IMG/VR virus record: IMGVR_UViG_3300028891_000081
Coordinates: 1 to 64,000 of that record
Direction: 5' to 3' (one strand)
DNA from: a virus
Length of the DNA: 64,000 nt
In this document: piece by piece, positions 43,042 through 51,771 of the stretch
How the letters are laid out: every line of letters starts with the position of its first letter
Position numbering within the stretch: position 1 is the first letter of the stretch
Program-made: the position numbers and the translations under genes
The notes under the pieces: model-generated
Database searches by the model: none
What the model was told of the DNA's origin: nothing
The model's input: only the letters and a program-made list of their open reading frames with translations

Positions 43042-43232
43042 TGGTGGTGCAATTGAAGTGTCCTAGGTGTGGAGCTACCTTAATCCCAGAAATGGAGGGT
43101 TCCTTGATGTATGAGGCAACCATACTGAGTGAAGATGAATGGGCTAAGTTGTTGGAGTCTAATCGTTATATATGTGGAAGGTGTGGAGCTAGAGTGAAGC
43201 TTATACCAGTTGTGGAGGAGCCTGGATTTTGA
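43041..43232 (+). CDS. Zinc-ribbon protein
   Basis: 63 residues. CPRCG at residue 7 and CGRCG near 48 form a zinc ribbon. Shares one base with the previous stop. Likely a nucleic-acid-binding or adaptor protein. Confidence 0.62.
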   Translation: MVVQLKCPRCGATLIPEMEGSLMYEATILSEDEWAKLLESNRYICGRCGARVKLIPVVEEPGF

Positions 43233-43414
43233 AGATTAAGATTGACAGTCTAGAAGTTAGCTATCCCAGAGATTTTCCAGAAGGTGTTTGCCTATGGGAC
43301 TTACTTTCTTCTAAAGATTTCAGGAAGGTTAAGAAGATTGTTATAGAGGTAGAGGAAGAATCAGACAAGTACCTCATGGAAGAGATAATGGAAGCACTGG
43401 ATGGACTGTTATAG
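43229..43414 (+). CDS. Small acidic protein, unknown
   Basis: 61 residues from TTG 43229, overlapping the zinc-ribbon gene. Beta start (KIKIDSLEVSYP) and an acidic helix (EVEEESDKYLMEEIMEAL). No family recognised. Confidence 0.52.
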   Translation: MKIKIDSLEVSYPRDFPEGVCLWDLLSSKDFRKVKKIVIEVEEESDKYLMEEIMEALDGLL

Positions 43415-43425
43415 AGGTAACACCT

Positions 43426-44229
43426 TTGCCAACTGTAAAAGAGAAGTACGGCTTCCTACCTAAGTCTGTAATGACTTTTGAGAATGTACCTAAAAGATGG
43501 AGAGAGATAGATAGCTATTTGACCATAGACATGTGTAAGAGAAGCTCAAGTAGTAAATACCTTCCAGGGCTAAAGTATTCAAAGTTCTCTTATGGACTAT
43601 CATCCTTTGTGATTAAATACTGGAGTAAGAAAAGAGATATTATCCTTGATCCATTCATGGGATGGGGTATTAGAGGAGCTGTAGCTATAGAGCTTGAGAG
43701 AACCTATATTGGATATGACATCTCACCAAGAATGTTCAGTATTGCTAGTTCCTTCCTAGATAAGGTCAAGAGTAGAAGTACTCTATTAACTTCATCTACG
43801 GGAGACTACATATTGTACAATGCAGATGGATGTAAGCTTGAACATTCAGCTGATAGCTCTGTTGATTTAGTATTTACTTGTCCTCCGTACTGGAACCTTG
43901 AAAAATATGAAAGTGTAGAAGGTCAGCTCTCAGACTGTAAGACTTATGACGAATATCTGGTTAGGATAGATGAAGCATTATCCAACTGTTACAGAGTCCT
44001 TAAGCCTGGTAAGTTCTGTATATTTGTAGTAGCTGACTTTAGGAAGGAAGGCTTTAGGATTCTCCATAAGGACACGATAGAGCTTGCTGCAAAGAACAGC
44101 TTCACTCCATGGGACATAGTTATTTCAGTATTAAGAAGCCCCTTTGTATGGACCCAGATATCCAAGTGTGACAGGATGAAATATACCAGTAAGGCTCATG
44201 AGTATATCTTGGTGTTTAAGAAGGAATAG
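43426..44229 (+). CDS. DNA methyltransferase (amino-type)
   Basis: 267 residues from TTG 43426. Motif I ILDPFMGWG and motif IV TCPPYW identify a class I N4-cytosine or N6-adenine methyltransferase. The motif order (IV after I) fits the beta or DUF-type small phage enzymes. No restriction partner is seen, so it may protect viral DNA or alter expression. The target sequence is unknown. Confidence 0.82.
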   Translation: MPTVKEKYGFLPKSVMTFENVPKRWREIDSYLTIDMCKRSSSSKYLPGLKYSKFSYGLSSFVIKYWSKKRDIILDPFMGWGIRGAVAIELERTYIGYDISPRMFSIASSFLDKVKSRSTLLTSSTGDYILYNADGCKLEHSADSSVDLVFTCPPYWNLEKYESVEGQLSDCKTYDEYLVRIDEALSNCYRVLKPGKFCIFVVADFRKEGFRILHKDTIELAAKNSFTPWDIVISVLRSPFVWTQISKCDRMKYTSKAHEYILVFKKE

Positions 44230-44317
44230 AGACACCTGATGATGAATAGGCCAGCACCTGAGACGTGATGTGAGCTGAGCTAGCTGAGAGGTGTTAAATT
44301 TAAAGGGAAGTGGGAAT

Positions 44318-44575
44318 ATGGAGTTAACCCTTATAGTCTCTCTATTAGCCCTTCTGGTTGTGGGACTAACAGCTGTGATAGAGATTCTATTTTATAGACG
44401 GAAAATAAGAATGGAAGCTCCTCAACCTAAGCTAGAAGAATGTAAGCTATGCCCTAAAGGATGGGCATGGTGTATAGAAGACTGTGATCATAGAGAGGAA
44501 GGATGTGATAGCTGTCCTGTTCCTCTATCTCCAATAAAGAGGAATCATGTTAACTTTAAGGAGGTGGAACAATGA
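44318..44575 (+). CDS. Membrane-anchored Cys-rich protein
   Basis: 85 residues from ATG 44318. One N-terminal anchor (ELTLIVSLLALLVVGLTAVI) and then CKLCPKGWAWCIEDCDHREE with GCDSC, six Cys in 30 residues. Precedes and overlaps the SPFH gene, so it may be a membrane partner. Confidence 0.6.
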   Translation: MELTLIVSLLALLVVGLTAVIEILFYRRKIRMEAPQPKLEECKLCPKGWAWCIEDCDHREEGCDSCPVPLSPIKRNHVNFKEVEQ

Positions 44576-45531
44576 GGAAACTGTACTTGAAAGCTATGAA
44601 AGCACTTCTGTTGGTATCCCTGATAATAGGGGGGATAGCTCTTGGAGTGTTCTTTGCTACCATGTTTGTATCAGTAGATACCGGATATGGAGCATTGGTA
44701 ATAGACCCAATGACTGGAGGAGTATCGGAACCTGTGCTTGGTCCATGTTGGTTTGTCAAGATGCCATGGCAGTACGTGGTCTTCATTTATTATGCTACTG
44801 AAAGCATAGGCATGTGGGGTGATGGAAGTGACCCCTATGCAGAATATCCAGCTATCAAATGCTTTACTTCAGACCAGCTTGAAGCTACTATCGATGTTAT
44901 GGTTAGATGGAGCTTGGATCCAAGTAAGCTCAGGTCTCTATACTTGTCATATCCAAACCTTGACTGGGAGGACAGAGCTATAGCTTCTACAGTGAGAGAG
45001 ACCATACGGTTTGTTACCAAGAACTTTACAGCCATCCAGATGATAACCCAGAGAGAGCTTGTGGCATTGGCTATCCAGGAAGCTGTGTTTGATGCCCTTA
45101 GGAATACTGTGTCACTCCAGGGAGCTCTAATCCATCTAGAGTTTGACCTAAGGAACATTGCTCTACCAGACAAGTACATGCAAGCTATTGAGGACAAGAT
45201 GGTAGCTGAACAGAAGAAGATACAAGCTGAGTATGAACGGGAACGTATAGTTATATTGGCTGATGCAGAAGCTCAACAGAAGATAAGGATAGCCCAAGCT
45301 GAAGCCCAGGTTAGGTTGATAGTTGCCAATGCCACCAGAGAGTCTATTGAGATGATAGCTAAAGCAGCTGGCTTGAACAGTACTGAAGAGATTACCAAGC
45401 TGTATCTGTACCTTGAAGCTCTGAAGGAGATATCACCAAACATTAAGGTGCTAATATTGTCTACAGACGGTCATGGAACACCTATAATCTATGCTCTACC
45501 TGGAGAAGAAGGAGATGGAGAGGAAGGATAA
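44572..45531 (+). CDS. SPFH/prohibitin-like membrane protein
   Basis: 319 residues. An N-terminal anchor (LLVSLIIGGIALGVFF) is followed by VSVDTGYGALVIDP, the SPFH entry motif, and a long helical coiled coil rich in Ala/Glu (EDKMVAEQKKIQAEYERERI, ADAEAQQKIRIAQAEAQ). Prohibitins form membrane ring assemblies that protect or organise membrane proteins. An unusual gene for a virus; close to membrane and holin-like genes. Confidence 0.82.
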   Translation: MRKLYLKAMKALLLVSLIIGGIALGVFFATMFVSVDTGYGALVIDPMTGGVSEPVLGPCWFVKMPWQYVVFIYYATESIGMWGDGSDPYAEYPAIKCFTSDQLEATIDVMVRWSLDPSKLRSLYLSYPNLDWEDRAIASTVRETIRFVTKNFTAIQMITQRELVALAIQEAVFDALRNTVSLQGALIHLEFDLRNIALPDKYMQAIEDKMVAEQKKIQAEYERERIVILADAEAQQKIRIAQAEAQVRLIVANATRESIEMIAKAAGLNSTEEITKLYLYLEALKEISPNIKVLILSTDGHGTPIIYALPGEEGDGEEG

Positions 45532-45568
45532 GCTCCTTTCTCTCCTATCCAAATAAAGGTGATAGTCA

Positions 45569-46159
45569 ATGTGTCAGACTAGATTTGGAAGAATGACTTT
45601 ACAGGACAGAGTAAGAAACTACAAACGAATCTTCAAGGACTACACTCATGAGCTAGGGGTATCCTGGAGGATTTATGGCATATGGCAAATAGGACACAAC
45701 TATCAAAGAAAAGAGGGATATTATGGAGAATATCCTCCTTCATATCTAGAAAGAGTTTATGCCCTATTTCCAGACAAGCATAGAATACTTCACCTATTTT
45801 CTGGAACTGTCAGGGACAAACAAGGAATTACTTTTGATATCAACCCAAACCTTAATCCAGATGTAGTTGGGGATGTGAGAGATTTACTAAAGTATTTTTC
45901 TAAGGGACAATTTGATTTGGTGATAGCTGATCCTCCTTACGAGAAACGAGACTTTGAAAGATATGGTACTAAGCCGTTCTCAAAAGCTAAAGTGGTAAGA
46001 GATGTTGCCTATATTACGGAACCAGGAGGATTTCTAGTATGGCTGGATACGATTGTTCCTATTTACTCTAAAGAGCTATGGAAACTTTCTGGCCATATCT
46101 TGTTGTTGACTGGAACAAATAGGAGGGTAAGAGTAGTAACCATATGGGAGAGAACTTGA
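45569..46159 (+). CDS. DPPY-motif methyltransferase-like protein
   Basis: 196 residues from ATG 45569 with AAAGGTGA upstream. HLFSGTV is a motif I variant and IADPPYEK is motif IV, so an adenine or related methyltransferase fold. Shorter than typical, no target domain seen. Second methyltransferase-type gene of the region. Confidence 0.68.
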   Translation: MCQTRFGRMTLQDRVRNYKRIFKDYTHELGVSWRIYGIWQIGHNYQRKEGYYGEYPPSYLERVYALFPDKHRILHLFSGTVRDKQGITFDINPNLNPDVVGDVRDLLKYFSKGQFDLVIADPPYEKRDFERYGTKPFSKAKVVRDVAYITEPGGFLVWLDTIVPIYSKELWKLSGHILLLTGTNRRVRVVTIWERT

Positions 46160-46166
46160 ACTTCCA

Positions 46167-46451
46167 ATGTGGGAGCCTAAAATGCCATGGTATGAAGCTA
46201 TAGCTGAAGTGTTAGATCCAAATGAAGGGGTAGTTGGTATAGGAAAGAAGAAGGATGGATTCTATGTAGTTAAGAGAGGTATCAATCTTAGACCAATTGA
46301 TATAAAGAAAGGAGACAAGGTAAAGGTATCATTCTTAATAGCTCCTGTTATGGGATATGTAATGTTTGTGTTGATTGAAGGCAAAGAAGACCATGAACAT
46401 TTGACTAAGCTTGAGGAAGTTCTAAAGTTCAAAGTAACTGAACTACTATAG
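46167..46451 (+). CDS. Small beta-rich protein, unknown
   Basis: 94 residues. YEAIAEVLDPNEGVVGIGKK and KGDKVKVSFLIAPVMGYVMF read as a small beta barrel. A gap of 137 bases follows with only a 14-codon frame and a possible TATA near 46561. Confidence 0.52.
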   Translation: MWEPKMPWYEAIAEVLDPNEGVVGIGKKKDGFYVVKRGINLRPIDIKKGDKVKVSFLIAPVMGYVMFVLIEGKEDHEHLTKLEEVLKFKVTELL

Positions 46452-46588
46452 GTGAGAAATATAGATGAAGAAGATGGAAGCTAAAGAACTGGATGTGGCA
46501 ATATGTTAGTTCCAATGCGTTGCTTACGGGTTATTATGATAATCAGGTTAGGTACTATTCGGCATAATTTAATCTCTGGGGTGTAGAG

Positions 46589-47080
46589 ATGAAGGTGGCA
46601 ATAGTAGGAGCTCAGATGAGCAAGTGGGAGACTTCTGAACAAATAGAGGAAGCTAAACGTTTCATCAGCTCCATCCTCCTAGCCTACACCGTAATGTATG
46701 GGGAAGTGATACTGGTGTCTGGAGGATGCCACAAGGGTGGAGTAGACATATGGGCTGAGGAAGCTGCTGACAAGCTTGGCATCGATAAAATCATATTCCC
46801 AGCTCCAGCCCACCAGTGGAAGGATATTCTATCTCCTATCCCAGATGGACACCTTAGACCCCTGAAAGGTTGCTACATTGATGGGGACTTCTACGTCAAG
46901 AGAGGATATAGATCAAGGAACCTCCAGATAGCTTCTGAGTGTGATGTTATCTGGTGTATTAACCCTAAGGGTAAACGTTCTGGAGGGTCATGGACTTTGA
47001 AGAAAGCTGTTGAAATGGGTAAGAGAGGGTATTTGGTAACAGTGTCCAGAACCGGACATGTAAGGGCTAGGGAGCATTAG
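46589..47080 (+). CDS. SLOG/YspA-like nucleotide-binding protein
   Basis: 163 residues. MKVAIVGAQMSKW, VILVSGGCHKGGVD and SGGSWTLKKAVEMGK match the cpYpsA/DprA-related SLOG fold that binds nucleotide derivatives. SLOG proteins in mobile elements act in signalling or DNA uptake. No partner effector is obvious next to it. Confidence 0.65.
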   Translation: MKVAIVGAQMSKWETSEQIEEAKRFISSILLAYTVMYGEVILVSGGCHKGGVDIWAEEAADKLGIDKIIFPAPAHQWKDILSPIPDGHLRPLKGCYIDGDFYVKRGYRSRNLQIASECDVIWCINPKGKRSGGSWTLKKAVEMGKRGYLVTVSRTGHVRAREH

Positions 47081-47150
47081 TAGCTGCTTGCCTACCCTCA
47101 GCACTGTCTATGAGGTAAGTGAAGAAGAAATATTAGGTAAGGGATACAGG

Positions 47151-47540
47151 ATGTTTGAGCTAAATATTGTATGTCTGGTAGCTGGTATGATAATAGGCTA
47201 CGTTATATGTGAAGTATGGAGAGAATGTTTCTGGGGAGTAGCTAAGCTTAAGATAAGAGCTATCAAAGAAAGGAAGAACGCTAGCTTTCTCAGGATATTA
47301 GAGCATTATCATCATGCATTGATTCTCATGATCATAGGTTTGCTGGCACCAGAGCCGTATGACTGTTTGTTTCATGGTGTCAGCTTCTCACTCATGCTTG
47401 ATGAAGTATCCCAGGATAACCCTTTTGCTATAGGTAAGGATCACTTTGTACCTTCTACCATACTTGGCATAATCCTTTTAGTCCTTCTGTTCATAGTCTG
47501 TTGTTATCGGATACACTTCCAGGGATGTCTGGAATGTTAA
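47151..47540 (+). CDS. Membrane protein, several TM segments
   Basis: 129 residues from ATG 47151 (AAGGGA six bases upstream); an in-frame TTG at 47088 is possible. Hydrophobic segments near the N-terminus (IVCLVAGMIIGYVICEV), middle (HALILMIIGLLAP) and C-terminus (ILGIILLVLLFIVCCYR). EHYHH and a LMLDEVS segment lie between. Confidence 0.6.
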   Translation: MFELNIVCLVAGMIIGYVICEVWRECFWGVAKLKIRAIKERKNASFLRILEHYHHALILMIIGLLAPEPYDCLFHGVSFSLMLDEVSQDNPFAIGKDHFVPSTILGIILLVLLFIVCCYRIHFQGCLEC

Positions 47541-47740
47541 TTATAAAGAAAGGTAAAGACCTGTATGCAAGAACATGTTGTAAGAAGATGGACAGTCTGA
47601 TGAATGCTATGATTCTAGCTGAAGATGGAGTATACCTGAGTGTGTTTACTAAGACTTCAGATGACAAGATATTGACAGCTTATTTCCAGATATGGTACTG
47701 TCCATGCTGTGGAGAAAGGATTATTATAATGGAGAAGTAG
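47525..47740 (+). CDS. Small Cys-containing protein
   Basis: 71 residues from ATG 47525 (starts 47501 or 47534 also possible). ARTCCKKM and YCPCCGER supply a Cys4 site. Overlaps the membrane protein gene. Confidence 0.5.
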   Translation: MSGMLIIKKGKDLYARTCCKKMDSLMNAMILAEDGVYLSVFTKTSDDKILTAYFQIWYCPCCGERIIIMEK

Positions 47741-47742
47741 AC

Positions 47743-47940
47743 ATGATAGTTAAGGAATTTAGACATGGAAAGACATATGCTGTAGTAGAGAAGGAAGACA
47801 ATGTGTATGTTGTAAAGCACTGTTATGACCTGTCTCTCAGTGCAAACAGACATACTCTAATAAGCTGGAGACCCTATAAGACTTTGAATGTTTGGTCTCA
47901 GAGTTCGATGTTGGGTCTATGGAGCTTAGTCCAATTGTGA
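47743..47940 (+). CDS. Small protein, unknown
   Basis: 65 residues from ATG 47743, GGAGAAG upstream, two bases after the previous stop. Beta-rich N-terminus (IVKEFRHGKTYAVVEKEDNV). Confidence 0.5.
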   Translation: MIVKEFRHGKTYAVVEKEDNVYVVKHCYDLSLSANRHTLISWRPYKTLNVWSQSSMLGLWSLVQL

Positions 47941-48010
47941 AAAAGTTATAAGAAACTTTCCACACTACTCTAATTGGTTTAAGCTATTACACTAAAGAGA
48001 GGTAAGCTCT

Positions 48011-48220
48011 ATGGGTAAAGATGAAAATGATCCTAATCCTGGAAGTGCCATTACAGAAACAGTCATAGCTCTCTGTCAGGATATGGCAGCTGTCAAGACA
48101 GACATTAAATGGCTTAAGGCCCAGATGAACTCAGCTGATAGGAAGCTATGGGCCATTATCACTGGTATCATAATCTCGTTACTGATCAACATAGTGTTCT
48201 GGTTAGCTAAATATCTTTAA
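48011..48220 (+). CDS. Holin/hemolysin XhlA-like protein
   Basis: 69 residues. Charged helix (MAAVKTDIKWLKAQMNSADR) then a single membrane segment (AIITGIIISLLINIVFWLA), the layout of XhlA-type holin-associated proteins. Could take part in cell lysis. No endolysin is recognised nearby. Confidence 0.55.
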   Translation: MGKDENDPNPGSAITETVIALCQDMAAVKTDIKWLKAQMNSADRKLWAIITGIIISLLINIVFWLAKYL

Positions 48221-48233
48221 AGGAGAACCTACC

Positions 48234-48953
48234 TTGGAGATTTTGAATCTAGCTTATCAGCTCGATTTGATTCATTCAGTCAAATGGGACTATCTCATTA
48301 TTCTGGATGCTTGTAGAGCTGACATATTCCAGCAAGAGAACTTTATTAAAGGGGAGTACAGGACAGTAATAAGCCCAGCCTCACACACCAGCATATGGAG
48401 ATTCCGTACATTCCCAGACAAGTATCCCTTTGTTGTTTACTCAGCTACTCCAATGATTAACTCCAAACGTAAGGTAGAAGGGTATTATGCTCCAGAGCAT
48501 TTTCTCAAAGTAATTGACATATGGGATATAGGGTGGGACAATGACTTGTTGACCGTACCTCCATGGAACGTAGTCAAGCATGCTAAGGAAGCTAAGCCTG
48601 GAAGCATAATATGGTTTGTCCAGCCTCATGCCCCATGGATCGGAGAGGACAGGATAGTGTTCAAGGAGCTTGGTATCGATGAGAAGCGAGCTAGATATTC
48701 TCATGCAAGTGCATTAACGGAGCTGATGAAGAAGGGAATTATTACTCCTGAGGACATAAGGAAAGCTCATCGGGGCAACCTGAAGCTTGTCCTAGAATAT
48801 GTTGAGAAGCTTGTTGAGCACTATTCTGGAAAGATTATAGTTACAGCTGATCATGGTGAGTTTTTAGGTGAGCTCGGTAACTGGCTTCATCCTAAATATA
48901 CCCTACATGAAGTACTGAGGCTTGTCCCCTGGCTAGAGATAAGACGTACTTGA
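48234..48953 (+). CDS. Alkaline phosphatase/sulfatase-superfamily protein
   Basis: 239 residues from TTG 48234. DYLIILDACRADIF near residue 19 (nucleophile/metal region), VQPHAPW, and IIVTADHGEFLGE in the C-terminal part are the superfamily metal-binding motifs. It could act on phosphate or sulfate esters of surface polymers; the function in a virus is unknown. GGAG upstream. Confidence 0.72.
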   Translation: MEILNLAYQLDLIHSVKWDYLIILDACRADIFQQENFIKGEYRTVISPASHTSIWRFRTFPDKYPFVVYSATPMINSKRKVEGYYAPEHFLKVIDIWDIGWDNDLLTVPPWNVVKHAKEAKPGSIIWFVQPHAPWIGEDRIVFKELGIDEKRARYSHASALTELMKKGIITPEDIRKAHRGNLKLVLEYVEKLVEHYSGKIIVTADHGEFLGELGNWLHPKYTLHEVLRLVPWLEIRRT

Positions 48954-48962
48954 GGGTATCCG

Positions 48963-49070
48963 ATGAGTGTAGCTTTATTTGCTATCCTGTCTTTGCTGCC
49001 AGTTGCAATAACAGCATTTTTAGAGATATGGTATATCGACAGGAAGAGAAAGAACAGGGAGGATGAGTAG
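48963..49070 (+). CDS. Tiny membrane protein
   Basis: 35 residues. VALFAILSLLPVAITAFLEI anchors, then a basic/acidic tail (DRKRKNREDE). Good codon fit but small. Confidence 0.48.
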   Translation: MSVALFAILSLLPVAITAFLEIWYIDRKRKNREDE

Positions 49071-49101
49071 ATTTTAGAACTGTATGTGTGAAGGGAGTGT
49101 A

Positions 49102-49308
49102 ATGGTAGAGCTGATTATCTACCTAATTATAGCCTATTTTGTGGGGAGCTTAGTTGACGTGTTCTTCTGGGGATACATAGCTGATTTTGTATTCTATATA
49201 ACTGGCATCAGCATCCATCCATTCTGTAAAGGGTTCTTCTTGACACTAGCTTTCGTCATATGGCTGGCTGGGTACATCTTAAGCTTCTTGAAGGATGGTG
49301 AAGATTGA
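49102..49308 (+). CDS. Small membrane protein
   Basis: 68 residues from ATG 49102 with AAGGGAG upstream. Two hydrophobic segments (IIYLIIAYFVGSLVDVFFWG, LTLAFVIWLAGYILSFL). Confidence 0.6.
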   Translation: MVELIIYLIIAYFVGSLVDVFFWGYIADFVFYITGISIHPFCKGFFLTLAFVIWLAGYILSFLKDGED

Positions 49309-49321
49309 GGGGTGTCTAAAC

Positions 49322-50110
49322 ATGGAGATTCTAGTTGAAGAGGAAACTAAAGAGTTCATATCTAGGTTACCGGAACTGTCTGTATCTCCTTCTTCTACAG
49401 TTCATTTGGTAATGCTAGCTGTAAGAAGCAGATTGGCTAGAGAGATGCTAGGCTTTAAGATACGGGATTTGGTGGTTGAGAGAAAGATAGTGAGACCTAT
49501 TGAGAACTGGAGAGGTAGATACTTCGATGTGGTGTACAATCTGGCTCTCCTACAGAAGTATGGTAGACACCGTTACAGGAAGATGCTTCCATCGAGAGAA
49601 GTGAAGTATGTGTTGATACCCTTTGAGGCTAAGGCAGTTTTTGGTACGTTGAGTCCAAGGAACACTCGTAGGGCAGTAGCTGAAGTGATGAAACGTAATG
49701 CTGATGAACTGTACAAGGGAGATGAATCCTCCAAGCTTGTTCTCTCCAGACAAGAAGTTCTTTACTTTGGTATGCTACATAAATACAAAGCTCAAGGAAC
49801 TGCATTTGCTACATTGGATTTGGACAAGCCAGACTGGGTTCTATGCAAGGAAATCCTAGAAATAGTAGAGTCAGCTGGTATTCCTATCTTCATGGTCACA
49901 GAGACTTCTAGAGGATACCATATAGTTCTAAACCTGTCTAACCCTGAACATGCTAGAATATTCTATGGACAGGAATCTCTGTTACATAAGCTAAGATTAC
50001 AATATGCAAAAGAAGGACTGGAAATACAGAAGGACAGTCAAGAACCTATCCCTGGAACATATTATCATAGGCATGGTGATAAGGCTCATTATGTCAGGAT
50101 TTTAATATAA
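49322..50110 (+). CDS. Archaeo-eukaryotic primase-like protein
   Basis: 262 residues from ATG 49322 with GGGGTG upstream. TLDLDKPDW carries the D-x-D metal pair, TSRGYHIVLNL the glycine/His motif, and PGTYYHRHGDKAHYV a late basic motif, in the order of the AEP/PrimPol family. No zinc or helicase domain is attached. It could prime viral replication. Moderate certainty. Confidence 0.55.
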   Translation: MEILVEEETKEFISRLPELSVSPSSTVHLVMLAVRSRLAREMLGFKIRDLVVERKIVRPIENWRGRYFDVVYNLALLQKYGRHRYRKMLPSREVKYVLIPFEAKAVFGTLSPRNTRRAVAEVMKRNADELYKGDESSKLVLSRQEVLYFGMLHKYKAQGTAFATLDLDKPDWVLCKEILEIVESAGIPIFMVTETSRGYHIVLNLSNPEHARIFYGQESLLHKLRLQYAKEGLEIQKDSQEPIPGTYYHRHGDKAHYVRILI

Positions 50111-50122
50111 GGAGATAAAGGA

Positions 50123-50311
50123 GTGAATTTCTGCTATTATTGTAAGAGACCCCTAAGATATGAAAAAGAGTATATTCTGATGTATTATGATGACTATGTG
50201 GACTATATCTTATTATGTAAGGACTGTTATAATCTGGTTAAAGATAAGTCTGGAGATATCGAAGCAAATACTAAGATGGTCAAACAGATGAGAGTGGCAA
50301 AAGAGCTTTAG
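50123..50311 (+). CDS. Zinc-ribbon protein
   Basis: 62 residues from GTG 50123. CYYCKRPL and CKDCYNLV form the site around a Tyr/Asp-rich loop. Similar in layout to proteins at 50908 and 51198. Confidence 0.62.
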   Translation: MNFCYYCKRPLRYEKEYILMYYDDYVDYILLCKDCYNLVKDKSGDIEANTKMVKQMRVAKEL

Positions 50312-50337
50312 GTCAATGTTAAGTTGAGGGATAGGTG

Positions 50338-50496
50338 ATGTGTACTAAGCCTAGAGGCCCTTCATGTCCTAGATGTGGAAGTAAGAACACTATCATGTTT
50401 GAACCAGCTAGTCCCTGGTTATGGGACTGCTATTGTAAAAATTGTGGTAGATACTTTGGCTATTATCAATACATGAAAGAGAAGGAAGAGTGTTGA
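50338..50496 (+). CDS. Zinc-ribbon protein
   Basis: 52 residues from ATG 50338 with AGGTG upstream. CPRCGSKN and CYCKNCGRYFG. Short, likely an adaptor or DNA-binding ribbon. Confidence 0.6.
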   Translation: MCTKPRGPSCPRCGSKNTIMFEPASPWLWDCYCKNCGRYFGYYQYMKEKEEC

Positions 50497-50497
50497 A

Positions 50498-50908
50498 ATG
50501 GATAAGGTAATAGAGATCAAGCCTAAGAAGGTATCCTTAGTATGTAAGCTGTTTGTCGATGCCAGTCCAGAGCTTATAGCATATCACACACAGTCTCTAA
50601 AGGACAAGCTAATTAAACAATGTGAAGAAAACAATCTAGCTATTATAGGTGATGTCAGGATAGTGGATGATCAATATCATTTCTCATATGTATGTGAGAA
50701 AGAAGACTGTGAGTATAAAGCTAGAGATACATATGACATAGATGATTGTCTAAGGGATCATCCTGAAATGGTTAAGCATATTGGACCATACCATCTTATA
50801 GTGGCTACATGCAAGGTTATACCCAAGAAGTATGAAAGGTACAAGGCCTACTTTGAAACGTTGCAAGCTCCTGATATTGTCGTAGTTCCATCTACCAATG
50901 AGGATTGA
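50498..50908 (+). CDS. Unknown protein with Cys/His pair
   Basis: 136 residues. Strand-helix pattern; CEKEDCEYKARDTYDIDDCL...DHPEMVKH may form a zinc site. Overlaps the next gene's start. Confidence 0.55.
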   Translation: MDKVIEIKPKKVSLVCKLFVDASPELIAYHTQSLKDKLIKQCEENNLAIIGDVRIVDDQYHFSYVCEKEDCEYKARDTYDIDDCLRDHPEMVKHIGPYHLIVATCKVIPKKYERYKAYFETLQAPDIVVVPSTNED

Positions 50909-51117
50909 TGGACTTTATGAGCTCTAGTAGGTATTATATGGCCCTTAATAATTTGTCTAAAGCTAAATTATCACTGGTCTTCTTGCTCCATAGATGTGCC
51001 TTTTGTAATGGCCCTTTATACCATTATAAGAAGTTCAAGTCATATTATTTGTGTTATTATTGTTACATGAAATACAAAGACCTTATACCCGAGCTTCTAA
51101 TGGTGCTTTCATTATGA
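50908..51117 (+). CDS. Zinc-ribbon protein
   Basis: 69 residues from ATG 50908. RCAFCNGPLYHYKKFKSYYL then CYYCYMKYK. Paralogous in form to 50123 and 51198. Confidence 0.55.
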   Translation: MDFMSSSRYYMALNNLSKAKLSLVFLLHRCAFCNGPLYHYKKFKSYYLCYYCYMKYKDLIPELLMVLSL

Positions 51118-51150
51118 AGGTCTATGCCTTAGTGTTAATTGCTTCTCTCT

Positions 51151-51160
51151 CTTTATATAT
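51151..51160 (+). promoter_or_regulatory. TATA box
   Basis: CTTTATATAT ahead of the gene at 51198, preceded by T/C-rich sequence. Confidence 0.6.
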
Positions 51161-51197
51161 TATTAACCTGGAATGATGTTAATGATACGGTGAGCTT

Positions 51198-51365
51198 ATG
51201 AAGTCTGAACTCTACTATGACATGCTTAGCTTTAGACCGTGTAGTCTTTGTGATATGTTAACTGAAAACTATATAGTGGTAGATTCAAAGCTTGATAGAC
51301 ATTATATCCGGCTATGCTCTGGTTGTTATCTGAAGTACAGAGATAGAATGAAAGACATAGTTTAA
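51198..51365 (+). CDS. Zinc-ribbon protein
   Basis: 55 residues. CSLCDMLTENYIVVDSKL then CSGCYLKYRDRM, same layout as 50123 and 50908. Has its own TATA box. Confidence 0.6.
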   Translation: MKSELYYDMLSFRPCSLCDMLTENYIVVDSKLDRHYIRLCSGCYLKYRDRMKDIV

Positions 51366-51477
51366 CTCTCTTGTTGTGATAAATGAAAAAGGTAGGGATA
51401 AACAATGAATATATGTAGAACTTATAACATGGCATGTTCCTCTTAATGGGATGATACCTTACTTAGGTGATTAGAGA

Positions 51478-51747
51478 ATGTGTAATGGATGGAGAAAGAG
51501 GAATGGAGGTTCTCTGGTAGCTAGAATAACTCTGGAAGAGTTCATTAAACGACTAGGCATGGAATATACAAGGAAGGAGATAGAAAGGATATACATGGAC
51601 ATCTTAGACAAGGATATCTTGATGCTGGATAAGAGGAAGCTGGTAGAAAAGCTGAAAAGACTACAATCTCTCAGAGCTGGAAGTATCTATACTGAGGAGC
51701 AAGAGGAAGGTATGATCATTATCCTCAAAGAAATACTTGAAGCCTAG
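51478..51747 (+). CDS. Helical protein, unknown
   Basis: 89 residues. Helices EEFIKRLGMEYTRKEIERIY and RKLVEKLKRLQSLRAG. No family recognised. Confidence 0.55.
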   Translation: MCNGWRKRNGGSLVARITLEEFIKRLGMEYTRKEIERIYMDILDKDILMLDKRKLVEKLKRLQSLRAGSIYTEEQEEGMIIILKEILEA

Positions 51748-51752
51748 CTCAA

Positions 51753-51771
51753 CTATATCTGAGGGATATAG
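51753..51771 (+). repeat. Dispersed 19-bp palindrome, copy 10
   Basis: CTATATC-TGAGG-GATATAG ending one base before ATG 51772. Its GAGGG is the only Shine-Dalgarno candidate for that gene. Confidence 0.8.

Noticed and set aside
44230-44317. Repeat-like CTGAGCTAGCTGAG stretch as an attachment site or terminator
   Set aside because: Short imperfect symmetry only; no second copy and no integrase nearby.
44835-45197. Minus-strand open frame opposite the SPFH gene
   Set aside because: Shadow frame without start signals or domains.
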